A stretch of DNA of 11,753 nucleotides, taken from the NCBI GenBank assembly GCA_017382555.1, contig JAFOAB010000166.1, positions 1 through 11,753 on the forward strand, read 5' to 3'. Under the pieces are notes generated by a model. The model was not told where the DNA came from and did no database searches. It saw only the letters and a list, made by a program, of their open reading frames with translations. Positions 1 through 6,424 of this stretch are shown in pieces (within the stretch, counting starts at the first letter, position 1; every line of letters starts with the position of its first letter). Origin of the DNA: Clostridia bacterium (GTDB taxonomy: Bacteria; Bacillota; Clostridia; Oscillospirales; CAG-272). Position numbers and translations under genes: made by a program.

Positions 1-952
1 CCTGCTTCCACCAAGCAAAGAGGAAGAGGGTGTGTATGCCGTACTTTGCACCGATCTTGTAAAGCTCGGGCAGATCGTCTGCGGTGAAGTAATCCTCGCC
101 GTACTGGGAGCGCATAATGAGGCGCTGCCAACCGGACATATACTTGACCCACTCTGCCTTCTCGGGCACGCGGTAGAAGGTCTTTTCCGCATAATCGCGG
201 TAAAGGTCTGCACCCTTTCTCCAGTCACCGTCAAGGAACGCAAGCACCGTGGGAGGCATAAGAAGCTTCTCACCGGGGCGAGCCATGGGGAAATGGTCGA
301 TACCGAGCATCAGGTTGGTGGGCTTTGCATGGATGCGCTGACGCATCGTAAGGAAGCAGTGACGGTGCTCGGTGTCGTGGCGGCCTACGTAAAGGAAGTG
401 GTTGCCGCTCTGGATACCGAACCAACCCATGGTAGCACGGGGATAGTGCTGATGCCAGAAGATCTCAAACTCGTTGTGATAGTAGTAGTTGGTGGTCATA
501 TTTGCCATAACCTGCCAGGGGTTGTAGGCTCTCTGACCAAGACCGTTGGGGATATAGAAGATATCCTCCTTCTTTTCGCCGCCGAGAGAGTCGAAGTCCG
601 CAAGGGGGCAGAAGCACTCGTTAACTCTTGCGTCGCTGCCGTTCTCGAGCTCGGGAACGAAGTAAAGATGTCCGTCCTGCTCCCAAACGGTTACGGTAAG
701 CTTAACCTCGTAGGTGTCGCCGTATTCGGAAACGACCTTATCGTAGCTTACCACAAGCTTGTCTCCGCACATAGCGGCAGTACCCTGCTGCTTGGAGGAG
801 AAAACGGGGATCTCGGTACGAAGACCGTCATCAAGAATCAAGCGCCAGAAATCGGAGCCTCTGACTCCGGAAGCGCCCTCCGCGGTAAAGTACGCATCGG
901 TTGCGTCCTCTGCGATATGAAACGCAAGGTTGTGAGCATTAATAGAAAGCAT
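1..952 (-). CDS. Glycosidase-like protein, probably DUF6259 family (partial, 3' end missing)
   Basis: The minus strand is open from an ATG at 952 to the left edge, giving 317 residues beginning MLSINAHNLAFHIAED. The start is supported by AAGGTG at 965-960, 7 nt upstream, and by a promoter further up. There is no signal peptide or membrane segment, so the product should be cytoplasmic. The first ~220 residues look like an all-beta sandwich of the kind preceding a TIM barrel in large glycosidases. Then come LYRDYAEKTF (about 255-265) and KIGAKYGIHTLFLFAWWKQ at the edge, which resemble the start of the barrel in DUF6259 and other GH36/GH101-like proteins. This family match is from memory of such sequences. 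The catalytic half lies outside the window, so activity and substrate are unknown. It is divergent from the adjacent AraC regulator, which probably controls it. Confidence 0.72.
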   Translation of the reverse strand, partial: MLSINAHNLAFHIAEDATDAYFTAEGASGVRGSDFWRLILDDGLRTEIPVFSSKQQGTAAMCGDKLVVSYDKVVSEYGDTYEVKLTVTVWEQDGHLYFVPELENGSDARVNECFCPLADFDSLGGEKKEDIFYIPNGLGQRAYNPWQVMANMTTNYYYHNEFEIFWHQHYPRATMGWFGIQSGNHFLYVGRHDTEHRHCFLTMRQRIHAKPTNLMLGIDHFPMARPGEKLLMPPTVLAFLDGDWRKGADLYRDYAEKTFYRVPEKAEWVKYMSGWQRLIMRSQYGEDYFTADDLPELYKIGAKYGIHTLFLFAWWKQ

Positions 953-996
953 ATCATTTCACCTTATTATTCGGGCTAATGCCCTTTTATGATTTT

Positions 997-1025
997 ATTA
1001 TAACAACATAACCTTAAAATTACAA
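997..1025 (-). promoter_or_regulatory. Sigma-A type promoter of the minus-strand glycosidase gene
   Basis: Read on the minus strand there is TTGTAA (1025-1020), a 17-nt spacer, and TATAAT (1002-997). Transcription would begin near 990. The roughly 38-nt leader contains a small GGGC-ATTA-GCCC hairpin (984-973) and then the AAGGTG ribosome binding site (965-960). Confidence 0.7.
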
Positions 1026-1044
1026 TACACACATACCGCACTTT

Positions 1045-1061
1045 GTTTCAAAATATGAAAC
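1045..1061. promoter_or_regulatory. Perfect inverted repeat, candidate operator between divergent promoters
   Basis: GTTTCA-AAATA-TGAAAC is a perfect 6-bp-arm inverted repeat. It lies between two back-to-back promoters, upstream of both -35 boxes: its centre is about 56 bp from the predicted start of the rightward gene and about 63 bp from that of the leftward gene. This placement suits an activator of both promoters, and the AraC protein encoded at 1136 is the natural candidate. That assignment is inference. AraC proteins often bind direct repeats, so another regulator is possible. Confidence 0.45.
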
Positions 1062-1073
1062 TTGCGTAAACTA

Positions 1074-1102
1074 TTGAAATCGGATTGGGTAGTGTGTATA
1101 AT
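1074..1102 (+). promoter_or_regulatory. Sigma-A type promoter of the first AraC gene
   Basis: TTGAAA (1074-1079), a 17-nt spacer and a consensus TATAAT (1097-1102). The predicted start is near 1109, leaving a short leader with AAAGAGG (1122-1128) placed 7 nt before the ATG. Confidence 0.75.
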
Positions 1103-1135
1103 GAGTATAGAAGCGTTAAATAAAGAGGCAATATT

Positions 1136-1990
1136 ATGTTCACTTATAACATAAGCACCCTTCCGGGTGTAAGTATGTCGGGAAAAACGACGGAAAAAAA
1201 GGGCTGGAGCCATTCGGGACGGCAGATGGGATACAATCTGTTCGTTTACTTCCACAGCGGCGAATGCGTCTTTGATATAGCCGGCAAAAAGTTTGAATAT
1301 AAAAAAGGAAACATCGCCATAGTGCCGAAGAACACGCCCTACCGCCCGCATACGGATACGGGCACGGAATACACCTTCTTCCATTTTGACGGCGAGCTTA
1401 TACCGCAATCGGACACTACGCCCAATTTGTCACTTATTACAAAAAACGAAAAAGCCCCCATCTACGGCGTTTTATCACCGGATGCGGGCAACCTGCTGTT
1501 CGATACAAAAATGGAGGCGGGCGAGGAGGCATCTGAAATAGAGATGCTGCTCACAAAATGCGTAAACGCGAGGTTCCGCCACGGAAGCGATGCCGACCTC
1601 CTTATCTCGCTGTATTTCTGCGAGGCACTGTTCCACACCTCGCGCGCCTACCGCACGCGCTTTGAGGGGGATGAGGCGCATCCGCCCGCAGTTAACAGGA
1701 TCATTGCATACATCAACTCAAACTACACCCGCAAAATAAGCCTTGACGAGCTGTGCGCGGAGCTGAATATGTCAAAGCAATACTGTATGCGCATATTCAA
1801 AAAGCACTTGCACACCACAATAAACGATTACATACTCGCAACCCGTATGAAGCACGCCGCATACTGCCTGCGCCATACGTATATGAACGTAAACGAAACG
1901 GCAAACTACCTCGGTTTTTCAAGCGTCAGCTACTTTTCACGCGTTTTTAAGGATTACTACGGCGTTGCACCGTCGGAATATTTTGAGTGA
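1136..1990 (+). CDS. AraC-family transcriptional regulator
   Basis: This 284-residue protein has the usual size and two-part build of a sugar-responsive AraC regulator. The N-terminal part (about 30-90) is a cupin-type sensor with the pattern G-E-C-x-F-D-I-A-G-x-x-F-x-x-x-x-G-N-I-A-I-V-P. The C-terminal 100 residues form the double helix-turn-helix DNA-binding domain: first HTH about 202-223 (ISLDELCAELNMSKQYCMRI), second about 252-273 (NVNETANYLGFSSVSYFSRV), closing with the family's FKDYYGVAPSEY signature. The start has AAAGAGG 7 nt upstream and its own promoter. It is transcribed divergently from the glycosidase gene at 952, with a palindromic site between them, so it most likely senses a sugar in the cytoplasm and switches that gene on. 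The ligand is unknown. Confidence 0.93.
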   Translation: MFTYNISTLPGVSMSGKTTEKKGWSHSGRQMGYNLFVYFHSGECVFDIAGKKFEYKKGNIAIVPKNTPYRPHTDTGTEYTFFHFDGELIPQSDTTPNLSLITKNEKAPIYGVLSPDAGNLLFDTKMEAGEEASEIEMLLTKCVNARFRHGSDADLLISLYFCEALFHTSRAYRTRFEGDEAHPPAVNRIIAYINSNYTRKISLDELCAELNMSKQYCMRIFKKHLHTTINDYILATRMKHAAYCLRHTYMNVNETANYLGFSSVSYFSRVFKDYYGVAPSEYFE

Positions 1991-2019
1991 TGCCGATAAC
2001 CGACATCCCCGACGGAGAA

Positions 2020-2090
2020 ACGAAGCAAAGCACGATCGCGCTTCGTAGGGGAGGGGTCTCCCCTCCCGCAAAAAACGACGGAATTCCGTC
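2020..2090. repeat. Cluster of palindromes, probable non-coding intergenic repeat
   Basis: Three inverted repeats lie in 70 bp: ACGAAGC...GCTTCGT (2020-2026/2040-2046), GGGAGGGG-TCT-CCCCTCCC (2049-2056/2060-2067), and the perfect palindrome GACGGAATTCCGTC (2077-2090). The cluster follows the AraC stop codon. No run of T follows any stem on the plus strand, so it is a poor intrinsic terminator. It looks like a dispersed palindromic repeat of clostridial genomes rather than a gene. The short minus-strand frame across it (1947-2132) is explained by the repeat. Confidence 0.5.
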
Positions 2091-2113
2091 ATCCCAGTCT
2101 GTAGAAAAGGTCA

Positions 2114-2275
2114 CCCTTTGGGGCAATGTCATTTAGTTAAGCCAACCGCCCGTCATCCTCGAGCGGAGAGTTCGCAAATAGATTCTTCGCTTTGCTCGAG
2201 AATGACATTTGCGAACTTGTAGCGAAGGATCTTGCGGTTGGCATTTTTCTTAATTTAATGATATTGCCCTTTGGG
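2114..2275. repeat. ~160-bp nested imperfect palindrome, MITE-like intergenic element
   Basis: The two halves are imperfect reverse complements at several nested levels. CCCTTTGGGGCAATGTCATT (2114-2133) pairs with AATGATATTGCCCTTTGGG (2257-2275). GCCAACCGC (2141-2149) pairs with GCGGTTGGC (2234-2242). AGTTCGCAAAT (2169-2179) pairs with ATTTGCGAACT. GTCATCCTCGAGC pairs with GCTCGAGAATGAC with one mismatch. It contains the GTCATCCT...GAAGGATCT type of motif that I recall recurring in many gut Firmicute genomes. No protein is evident, so it is probably a non-autonomous palindromic element that could also fold as RNA. Confidence 0.6.
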
Positions 2276-2293
2276 CAGGCTTTTCGACAGACT

Positions 2294-2339
2294 AAATGGG
2301 GGTGTAAAGAAACTCGGTTTCTTTACACCCCCATTTTTT
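2294..2339. terminator. Intrinsic terminator with 20-bp perfect stem, shared by convergent units
   Basis: 2294-2313 and 2317-2336 are perfectly complementary (core GGGGGTGTAAAGAAAC) with a TCG loop. Rightward the stem runs into a T tract (2334-2339), so it stops transcripts arriving from the AraC side. Leftward it begins directly after the stop codon of the CapA-type gene, whose last codon overlaps the T tract. The leftward U run is only three, so termination there would rely on the very strong stem. Confidence 0.85.
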
Positions 2340-3726
2340 ACCATTCAATAAACTGTGCGTCGATATTATCCGTTATATACTTTTTGAGTATCGCGTAGGA
2401 GAAGCTGTTCTGCAGGGTGCTTCCGTGCGTTGCGGCAAGTGCTTCGCTGTATTCCGACATACGGTATATCTGAAGCGCATCGCGCTGAAGACTGTAGTGG
2501 CACACGGTGGGAATAAGCGTGGGTGCATCCACGTACTTTGTTCCGTCCTTTTCGATTACAAAATCAAGGGAGAGCATAACGCCCGCCATATTCTGCGAGT
2601 AGTGCATCGTGGAAATGAAATTACCGAGCGAGTACGCAACGAAGGTCTTGTTACCGTCCTTGCCCGTCAGCCACTTAGCGGGCTGAACGGTGTGGCTGTG
2701 GTGACCGACAACAACGTCCGCGCCCATATCCGCGCAAAGCTGCGCAAGGCGCTTCTGCTCACCGTCGGGATAGAAGGAATCCTCCGCGCCCCAGTGCATG
2801 GAAACGACAACGAAATCAGCCTCCGCCTTTGCCGCGGTAATCTGGCGCTTGATATCCGCATCCTTAGCAAGAGAAATAAAATATTCGGAATTTGCGGGAA
2901 GCTCTCTCGGCAGCCAGGTGGTTGAATCGTAATTCATAATGTTCGTGTAGGATAGAAAGGCTATCTTAACACCGTTTTTGTCGATGATCCTGAGATTATC
3001 GTAATCGCTTTTCGTATATCCGCCGATGGTAAGCACGGGGAGGGTGTTGAAGTAGTTGATCGTGTTCTTATAGCCTACTTCATCGTAATCGAGCGTGTGG
3101 TTATTGAGAAGGTTTACAACGTCAAAGCCAAGCTTTACGAATGCCTCGCCTATCTGATTGGGGGCATTGAAGTTGGGGTATCCGAGATATCCGAGGGAGG
3201 CACCGCCGACACAGCCCTCCATATTGATAAACGAAATATCCGCCGCCGCGATCTCGTCCTTTACCCCCGCATACATATCATAGAAGTTAAAGCCGGGGTT
3301 TTCGGCATTTGCGCGCTTCTGCGCATCCTCGCGCACCGCATCGTGCACGATATTATCTCCGCACGCAAGGAAGGAAACACGCTTATCCTGCGGCTCCGCG
3401 GGTGCGGGGGCTTCCGTTACGGGAGGCTGGGTTGCGGGGGGCTGAGTTGCGGGTGCATCGGTCACGGGCTCGGTCGCAATGTCCGTCTGCGGTGCATCCG
3501 TAGCGGGTGCGTCCGTTGCCGCATCGGTTGAGGGTGCTGCCGTAATAGGCGCATCCGTGGTTACCTCCGGTGTGCCGCTGCCCGCAGTGCGGGAAACAAG
3601 CATAACACCAAAAACGACAACCGCAAGCACGGTAAATGCAAGCAGCCCCATAAAGGCACCTCGCAGTATTCCCTCATGCTGTCTGCGTGTCATCTTGCGT
3701 CTTTTATATCCGTCGTGATTGTTCAT
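2338..3726 (-). CDS. Membrane-anchored CapA-family (PGA_cap) metallophosphatase-like protein
   Basis: A 462-residue protein: short basic N-terminus, one membrane segment (about 21-44), a Thr/Ala/Pro/Asp-rich linker (about 50-112), then a CapA/PGA_cap domain outside the membrane. The domain shows the metallophosphatase-type motifs in order: CGDN (122-125), INME (167-170), NNH (208-210), HWGAE (311-315), GHHSH (341-345), and YSLGNF (365-370). CapA of Bacillus takes part in poly-gamma-glutamate capsule synthesis and export. Many clostridial members occur without the other cap genes, as here, and their role in the envelope is not settled. The ATG at 3726 overlaps the stop of the upstream AraC gene (ATGA, 3726-3723), implying translational coupling. 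The gene ends in the terminator at 2294-2339. Family assignment is firm; capsule function is not. Confidence 0.9.
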   Translation of the reverse strand: MNNHDGYKRRKMTRRQHEGILRGAFMGLLAFTVLAVVVFGVMLVSRTAGSGTPEVTTDAPITAAPSTDAATDAPATDAPQTDIATEPVTDAPATQPPATQPPVTEAPAPAEPQDKRVSFLACGDNIVHDAVREDAQKRANAENPGFNFYDMYAGVKDEIAAADISFINMEGCVGGASLGYLGYPNFNAPNQIGEAFVKLGFDVVNLLNNHTLDYDEVGYKNTINYFNTLPVLTIGGYTKSDYDNLRIIDKNGVKIAFLSYTNIMNYDSTTWLPRELPANSEYFISLAKDADIKRQITAAKAEADFVVVSMHWGAEDSFYPDGEQKRLAQLCADMGADVVVGHHSHTVQPAKWLTGKDGNKTFVAYSLGNFISTMHYSQNMAGVMLSLDFVIEKDGTKYVDAPTLIPTVCHYSLQRDALQIYRMSEYSEALAATHGSTLQNSFSYAILKKYITDNIDAQFIEW

Positions 3727-4610
3727 ACAAGAAATCCGTCCTTATTTTGATTTTGTAGCTCCGCGCGATATTCGAGCGGTGTTTTGCCGTAATAGCTCCT
3801 GAATGCAGAGGAAAAATACTGCGGACTTGCAAAGCCGAGGCGATTCGATATTTCCTTTATCTGCATATAACCGGTGGCCAGCATTTCCTTTGCCGCCTCC
3901 ATCTTTCTTTGCAGCACGTATTTGTGCGGCGTAATTCCAAACTCCTTGCGGAAGCGGAAGATAAGATACGATTTGTTTTGGTAAAACCTTGCGCATATCT
4001 CGTCAAGCGAGGATTTCAGCCCCGCATCCGAGTCTATGTAGCGCTTAACCTCGTACACCACGTCCTCGTTTTCGTAATCCTTGATACGGTTGGAGGTCGC
4101 GGCACCGAGTATAAGCTCCGTAACTATCAGCGCGGCACGGTCATATACCCTATCGATATTTTTGTAATCTACGGAGACAAGCAGGTCGCGCAGTCGCTTA
4201 AACAGCGATTCCGCATCGAAGTGCGCGCAGAACACGCCCTCCGTAATGCCAAGCGAATCAAATATCCCCGCAATGTACGGGCCCGCACAGTTGAGCCACA
4301 CCTTGTGCATGGGATCATCCTTGTCGGAATAATACCTGTGCGCAAAGCCGCGGTTGAGAAAATAAACGTCACCGCCCTTAACGTGGTATACCTTGCCGTC
4401 GCACTCTATGTATCCCTGACCGGATATAACGTACTCGAGAACGTAAAGACCGCCGAGATTTCTTCTCGTATCGCCGTAGCGCTCAACGAAGTAATTCTTA
4501 TCCGGCATATTTTCGCCCATACGGATAAAGTAAAGCCCGTTATTGGAGTTCTTGGGTGTCGGATTAAAGAAATATATCCTTGCGTTGTCGCTCATAATAA
4601 GGTCTCTCAC
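3723..4610 (-). CDS. AraC-family transcriptional regulator (second), GTG start
   Basis: With the GTG at 4610 this is 295 residues. The N-terminal half is a cupin-like AraC sensor: LYVLEYVISGQGYIECDGKVY (about 55-75), then G-G-D-V-Y-F-L-N-R-G-F-A-H-R-Y (79-93). The C-terminal part is the double HTH domain: SLDEICARFYQNKSYLIFRF (about 201-220), IKEISNRLGFASPQYFSSAF (251-270), and YYGKTPLEYR. I chose the GTG because GGGAGG stands 8 nt upstream. An ATG at 4637 (9 codons earlier) lacks a good site, and an ATG at 4595 is too far from the GGGAGG. It shares a transcript with the CapA-type gene (4-bp overlap) and is divergent from the solute-binding lipoprotein operon at 4873. It is therefore the obvious candidate regulator of that operon and perhaps of itself. 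Confidence 0.9.
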   Translation of the reverse strand: MRDLIMSDNARIYFFNPTPKNSNNGLYFIRMGENMPDKNYFVERYGDTRRNLGGLYVLEYVISGQGYIECDGKVYHVKGGDVYFLNRGFAHRYYSDKDDPMHKVWLNCAGPYIAGIFDSLGITEGVFCAHFDAESLFKRLRDLLVSVDYKNIDRVYDRAALIVTELILGAATSNRIKDYENEDVVYEVKRYIDSDAGLKSSLDEICARFYQNKSYLIFRFRKEFGITPHKYVLQRKMEAAKEMLATGYMQIKEISNRLGFASPQYFSSAFRSYYGKTPLEYRAELQNQNKDGFLV

Positions 4611-4618
4611 ATCGCGCA

Positions 4619-4624
4619 CCTCCC
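4619..4624 (-). promoter_or_regulatory. Ribosome binding site that fixes the GTG start of the second AraC gene
   Basis: GGGAGG on the minus strand (4624-4619), followed by 8 nt and then GTG (4610-4608). It falls inside the reading frame if the upstream ATG at 4637 is used, which argues against that start. Confidence 0.7.
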
Positions 4625-4656
4625 AACACATCGGCATTTCAACACTTTACACACCA

Positions 4657-4685
4657 AGTATACAGCATACAAAGAAGCAAATCAA
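4657..4685 (-). promoter_or_regulatory. Sigma-A type promoter of the AraC-CapA unit
   Basis: On the minus strand: TTGATT (4685-4680), 17-nt spacer, TATACT (4662-4657). The predicted start is near 4650, about 40 nt before the GTG start codon. Confidence 0.62.
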
Positions 4686-4754
4686 TGTTTTTCGCTCAAA
4701 AAAACGTAATTTTTAAATCAATTGCACCTTTTTTCTCCATATAATGTAAATTAA

Positions 4755-4778
4755 GAAAAATGATCAACAACATTTTTC
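4755..4778. promoter_or_regulatory. Inverted repeat upstream of the lipoprotein operon, candidate operator
   Basis: GAAAAATG-N8-CATTTTTC has perfect 8-bp arms. Its centre is about 71 bp upstream of the predicted start for the operon at 4873, a typical activator position. The arms are A/T-rich, so chance is a real alternative. The divergently encoded AraC protein is the candidate binder. Confidence 0.3.
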
Positions 4779-4802
4779 ATACTATTCACTATATTTTTTT
4801 GC

Positions 4803-4831
4803 TTGACACACAACAAATAAATTTGTAAAAT
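4803..4831 (+). promoter_or_regulatory. Strong sigma-A promoter of the lipoprotein/glycosidase operon
   Basis: Consensus TTGACA (4803-4808), 17-nt spacer, TAAAAT (4826-4831). The predicted start is near 4838, about 35 nt before the ATG of the solute-binding protein, with GGAGG at 4863-4867. Confidence 0.78.
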
Positions 4832-4872
4832 TAACGTATAAACCCTAATTATCATTTTTTTCGGAGGAAATT

Positions 4873-6375
4873 ATGAAAAGCAGCATCAGATTTATATCTT
4901 TTGCACTGTCGCTTGTTATGCTTCTCGGCTCCGTTATTCTCTTCGCTTCCTGCGATGGTAACGGCACTCCCGAGGTAACCACGGATGCTACCGTAACCAC
5001 CGAGGCACCCGTGACCGACGCGCCCGTACCCGAGGTGCTTCCCGCCTCTATCGACAAGAAGTTTAACAACTACACCTTTAAGGTGCTTCTCGTCAGCCGT
5101 TCCACCCGTCCCCCTCATGACCTTGTGTTCGAGGACAACGGCACCGTGCTTGACAAGGCGGTCTACGAAAGAAACGCAAAGCTTGAGGAAAAGAACGGCG
5201 TTATTATCGAGGCTACTCAGTACATCGACAAGACCAACTACGCGGCAAACGCTGCCATCATTCAGCAGATGTACATAAGCAACGAGGCACTTTACGATTA
5301 CACCGTATGCCACACCTACTCCCTCGTTCCCTACGTTACCGCAGGCTATCTTTACGATATGGAGTCCCTCGACTCCCTTGACCTCACCAATCCTTGGTGG
5401 GATAAGACCATCAATGACGGTGTAAGAATTGCCGGCTCCGTCTTCTTCACCTCCGGTGATATCAGCCTCCACATCAATGACTATATGTACTGCGTCATCT
5501 TCAACAAGGACCTTTACAAGACCTACATCACCGACGGTACCGACGTTTACAAGCTTGTAGAGGAGGGCAAGTGGACTCTTGACGAGCTCTCCCGTCTCGC
5601 CTCCGTTGTATGCGAGGACCTTAACGCAGACGACGTTATGAACGAGAACGACAGATTCGGTCTGCTTACCTGGTGCGACGAGCTTTACGCCTCCATTCAG
5701 GCTGCGGGCGAGCGTGTTGCCAAGGTAAACGAGGACGGCTACGTTGAGTTTACTCTCCAGAATGAGCGCGTTTACGCCATCGTTGACAAGTTCAGCGCTA
5801 TGGAGCAGAGCAACTGGTGCCTTAACTTCCAGACCCCCAACGGAGACCTTCCCTGGGCTACGATCTTCTCGAACGATCAGGCAATGTTCCTTATGTCCCT
5901 CTTCAACGAGGTATCCCGCTTCCGCGATATGGACTCCAACTACGGAATCCTCCCCAACCCCAAGTATGACGAAAGTCAGGAAAACTGGTACTGCACCTTC
6001 TCCGCAGGTCTTGCTAACTTTGTAGCAATGCCCTACGTTCAGGAGGATGCAGAGCGCACCGGTGCCATTATGGACCTTCTCGGCTACTACTCCTCCTCCA
6101 CCACCGTTCCCGCATACTACACCAAGACCCTTGAGGGCGAGAAGATCCGCGACGAGGAAAGTAAGTTCTGCCTTGACATCATCTTCGAAAACAAGTTCGT
6201 TGATGTCGGACACTACTACAGAATAGCTAACCTCAACTCCGCAATGTATCAGTACGTTCTCAACGATCAGTTCGGTGCATTCGCTTCCACCGTTCAGCAG
6301 CGTCTTACTACCGCAAATGCGGCTGTTAAGTCCCTTAACAACTCCATCGAGAAGCTCAAGAATCAGTTTAACTAA
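4873..6375 (+). CDS. Extracellular solute-binding lipoprotein (ABC sugar transporter type)
   Basis: A 500-residue lipoprotein: signal peptide with a hydrophobic core (about 6-24) and lipobox L-F-A-S-C ending at Cys27, then a Thr/Pro/Glu-rich linker (about 30-56), then a family-1-like solute-binding fold. Marks of that family are NPWWDK (173-178), WTLDEL (234-239), and the Asp/Asn-rich DLNADDVMNENDRFG loop (249-263), which looks like a calcium-binding or structural loop. It should sit lipid-anchored outside the membrane and deliver oligosaccharides to an ABC permease. No permease or ATPase gene is present here. It has a strong promoter, a GGAGG site 5 nt before the ATG, and codon use biased as in well-expressed genes. 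It heads the operon, followed by a hairpin that may set its mRNA level apart from the genes behind it. The ligand cannot be told from sequence. Confidence 0.88.
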   Translation: MKSSIRFISFALSLVMLLGSVILFASCDGNGTPEVTTDATVTTEAPVTDAPVPEVLPASIDKKFNNYTFKVLLVSRSTRPPHDLVFEDNGTVLDKAVYERNAKLEEKNGVIIEATQYIDKTNYAANAAIIQQMYISNEALYDYTVCHTYSLVPYVTAGYLYDMESLDSLDLTNPWWDKTINDGVRIAGSVFFTSGDISLHINDYMYCVIFNKDLYKTYITDGTDVYKLVEEGKWTLDELSRLASVVCEDLNADDVMNENDRFGLLTWCDELYASIQAAGERVAKVNEDGYVEFTLQNERVYAIVDKFSAMEQSNWCLNFQTPNGDLPWATIFSNDQAMFLMSLFNEVSRFRDMDSNYGILPNPKYDESQENWYCTFSAGLANFVAMPYVQEDAERTGAIMDLLGYYSSSTTVPAYYTKTLEGEKIRDEESKFCLDIIFENKFVDVGHYYRIANLNSAMYQYVLNDQFGAFASTVQQRLTTANAAVKSLNNSIEKLKNQFN

Positions 6376-6378
6376 ACA

Positions 6379-6405
6379 AAACGGGCGTGAACTTCACGCC
6401 CGTTT
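6379..6405 (+). terminator. Intercistronic hairpin, leaky terminator or mRNA-stabilising stem
   Basis: AAACGGGCGTGA (6379-6390), loop ACT, and TCACGCCCGTTT (6394-6405) form a perfect 12-bp stem. The T tract is short and interrupted (TTTC). It starts 3 nt after the stop codon, and the next gene's AAGGAG lies just beyond, so partial read-through is expected. This pattern is usual behind a highly expressed binding-protein gene. Confidence 0.6.
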
Positions 6406-6424
6406 CTACCCTAAGGAGATAATA

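Noticed and set aside
32..979. Plus-strand frame of 315 codons at the left edge
   Set aside because: The minus strand encodes a coherent glycosidase-like protein with its own promoter and ribosome binding site. The plus frame has no such signals and runs through the minus gene's start region.
1947..2132. Short minus-strand frame across the AraC end and intergenic region
   Set aside because: It lies over palindromic repeat DNA, has no ribosome binding site that I can see, and its ETPPLRSA-like tail is typical of repeat-derived spurious frames.
4852..6213. Long minus-strand frame of 453 codons opposite the solute-binding protein gene
   Set aside because: It is antisense to a gene with promoter, ribosome binding site, lipobox and recognisable fold. 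The translated shadow is Val/Gly-rich with no domain, and it arises from biased codon use of the real gene.
6275..6424. N-terminal extension of propeller A to an ATG at 6275
   Set aside because: It would overlap the binding-protein gene by about 100 bp, read through the hairpin, and bury the lipobox signal peptide that begins at 6425 after a good AAGGAG.
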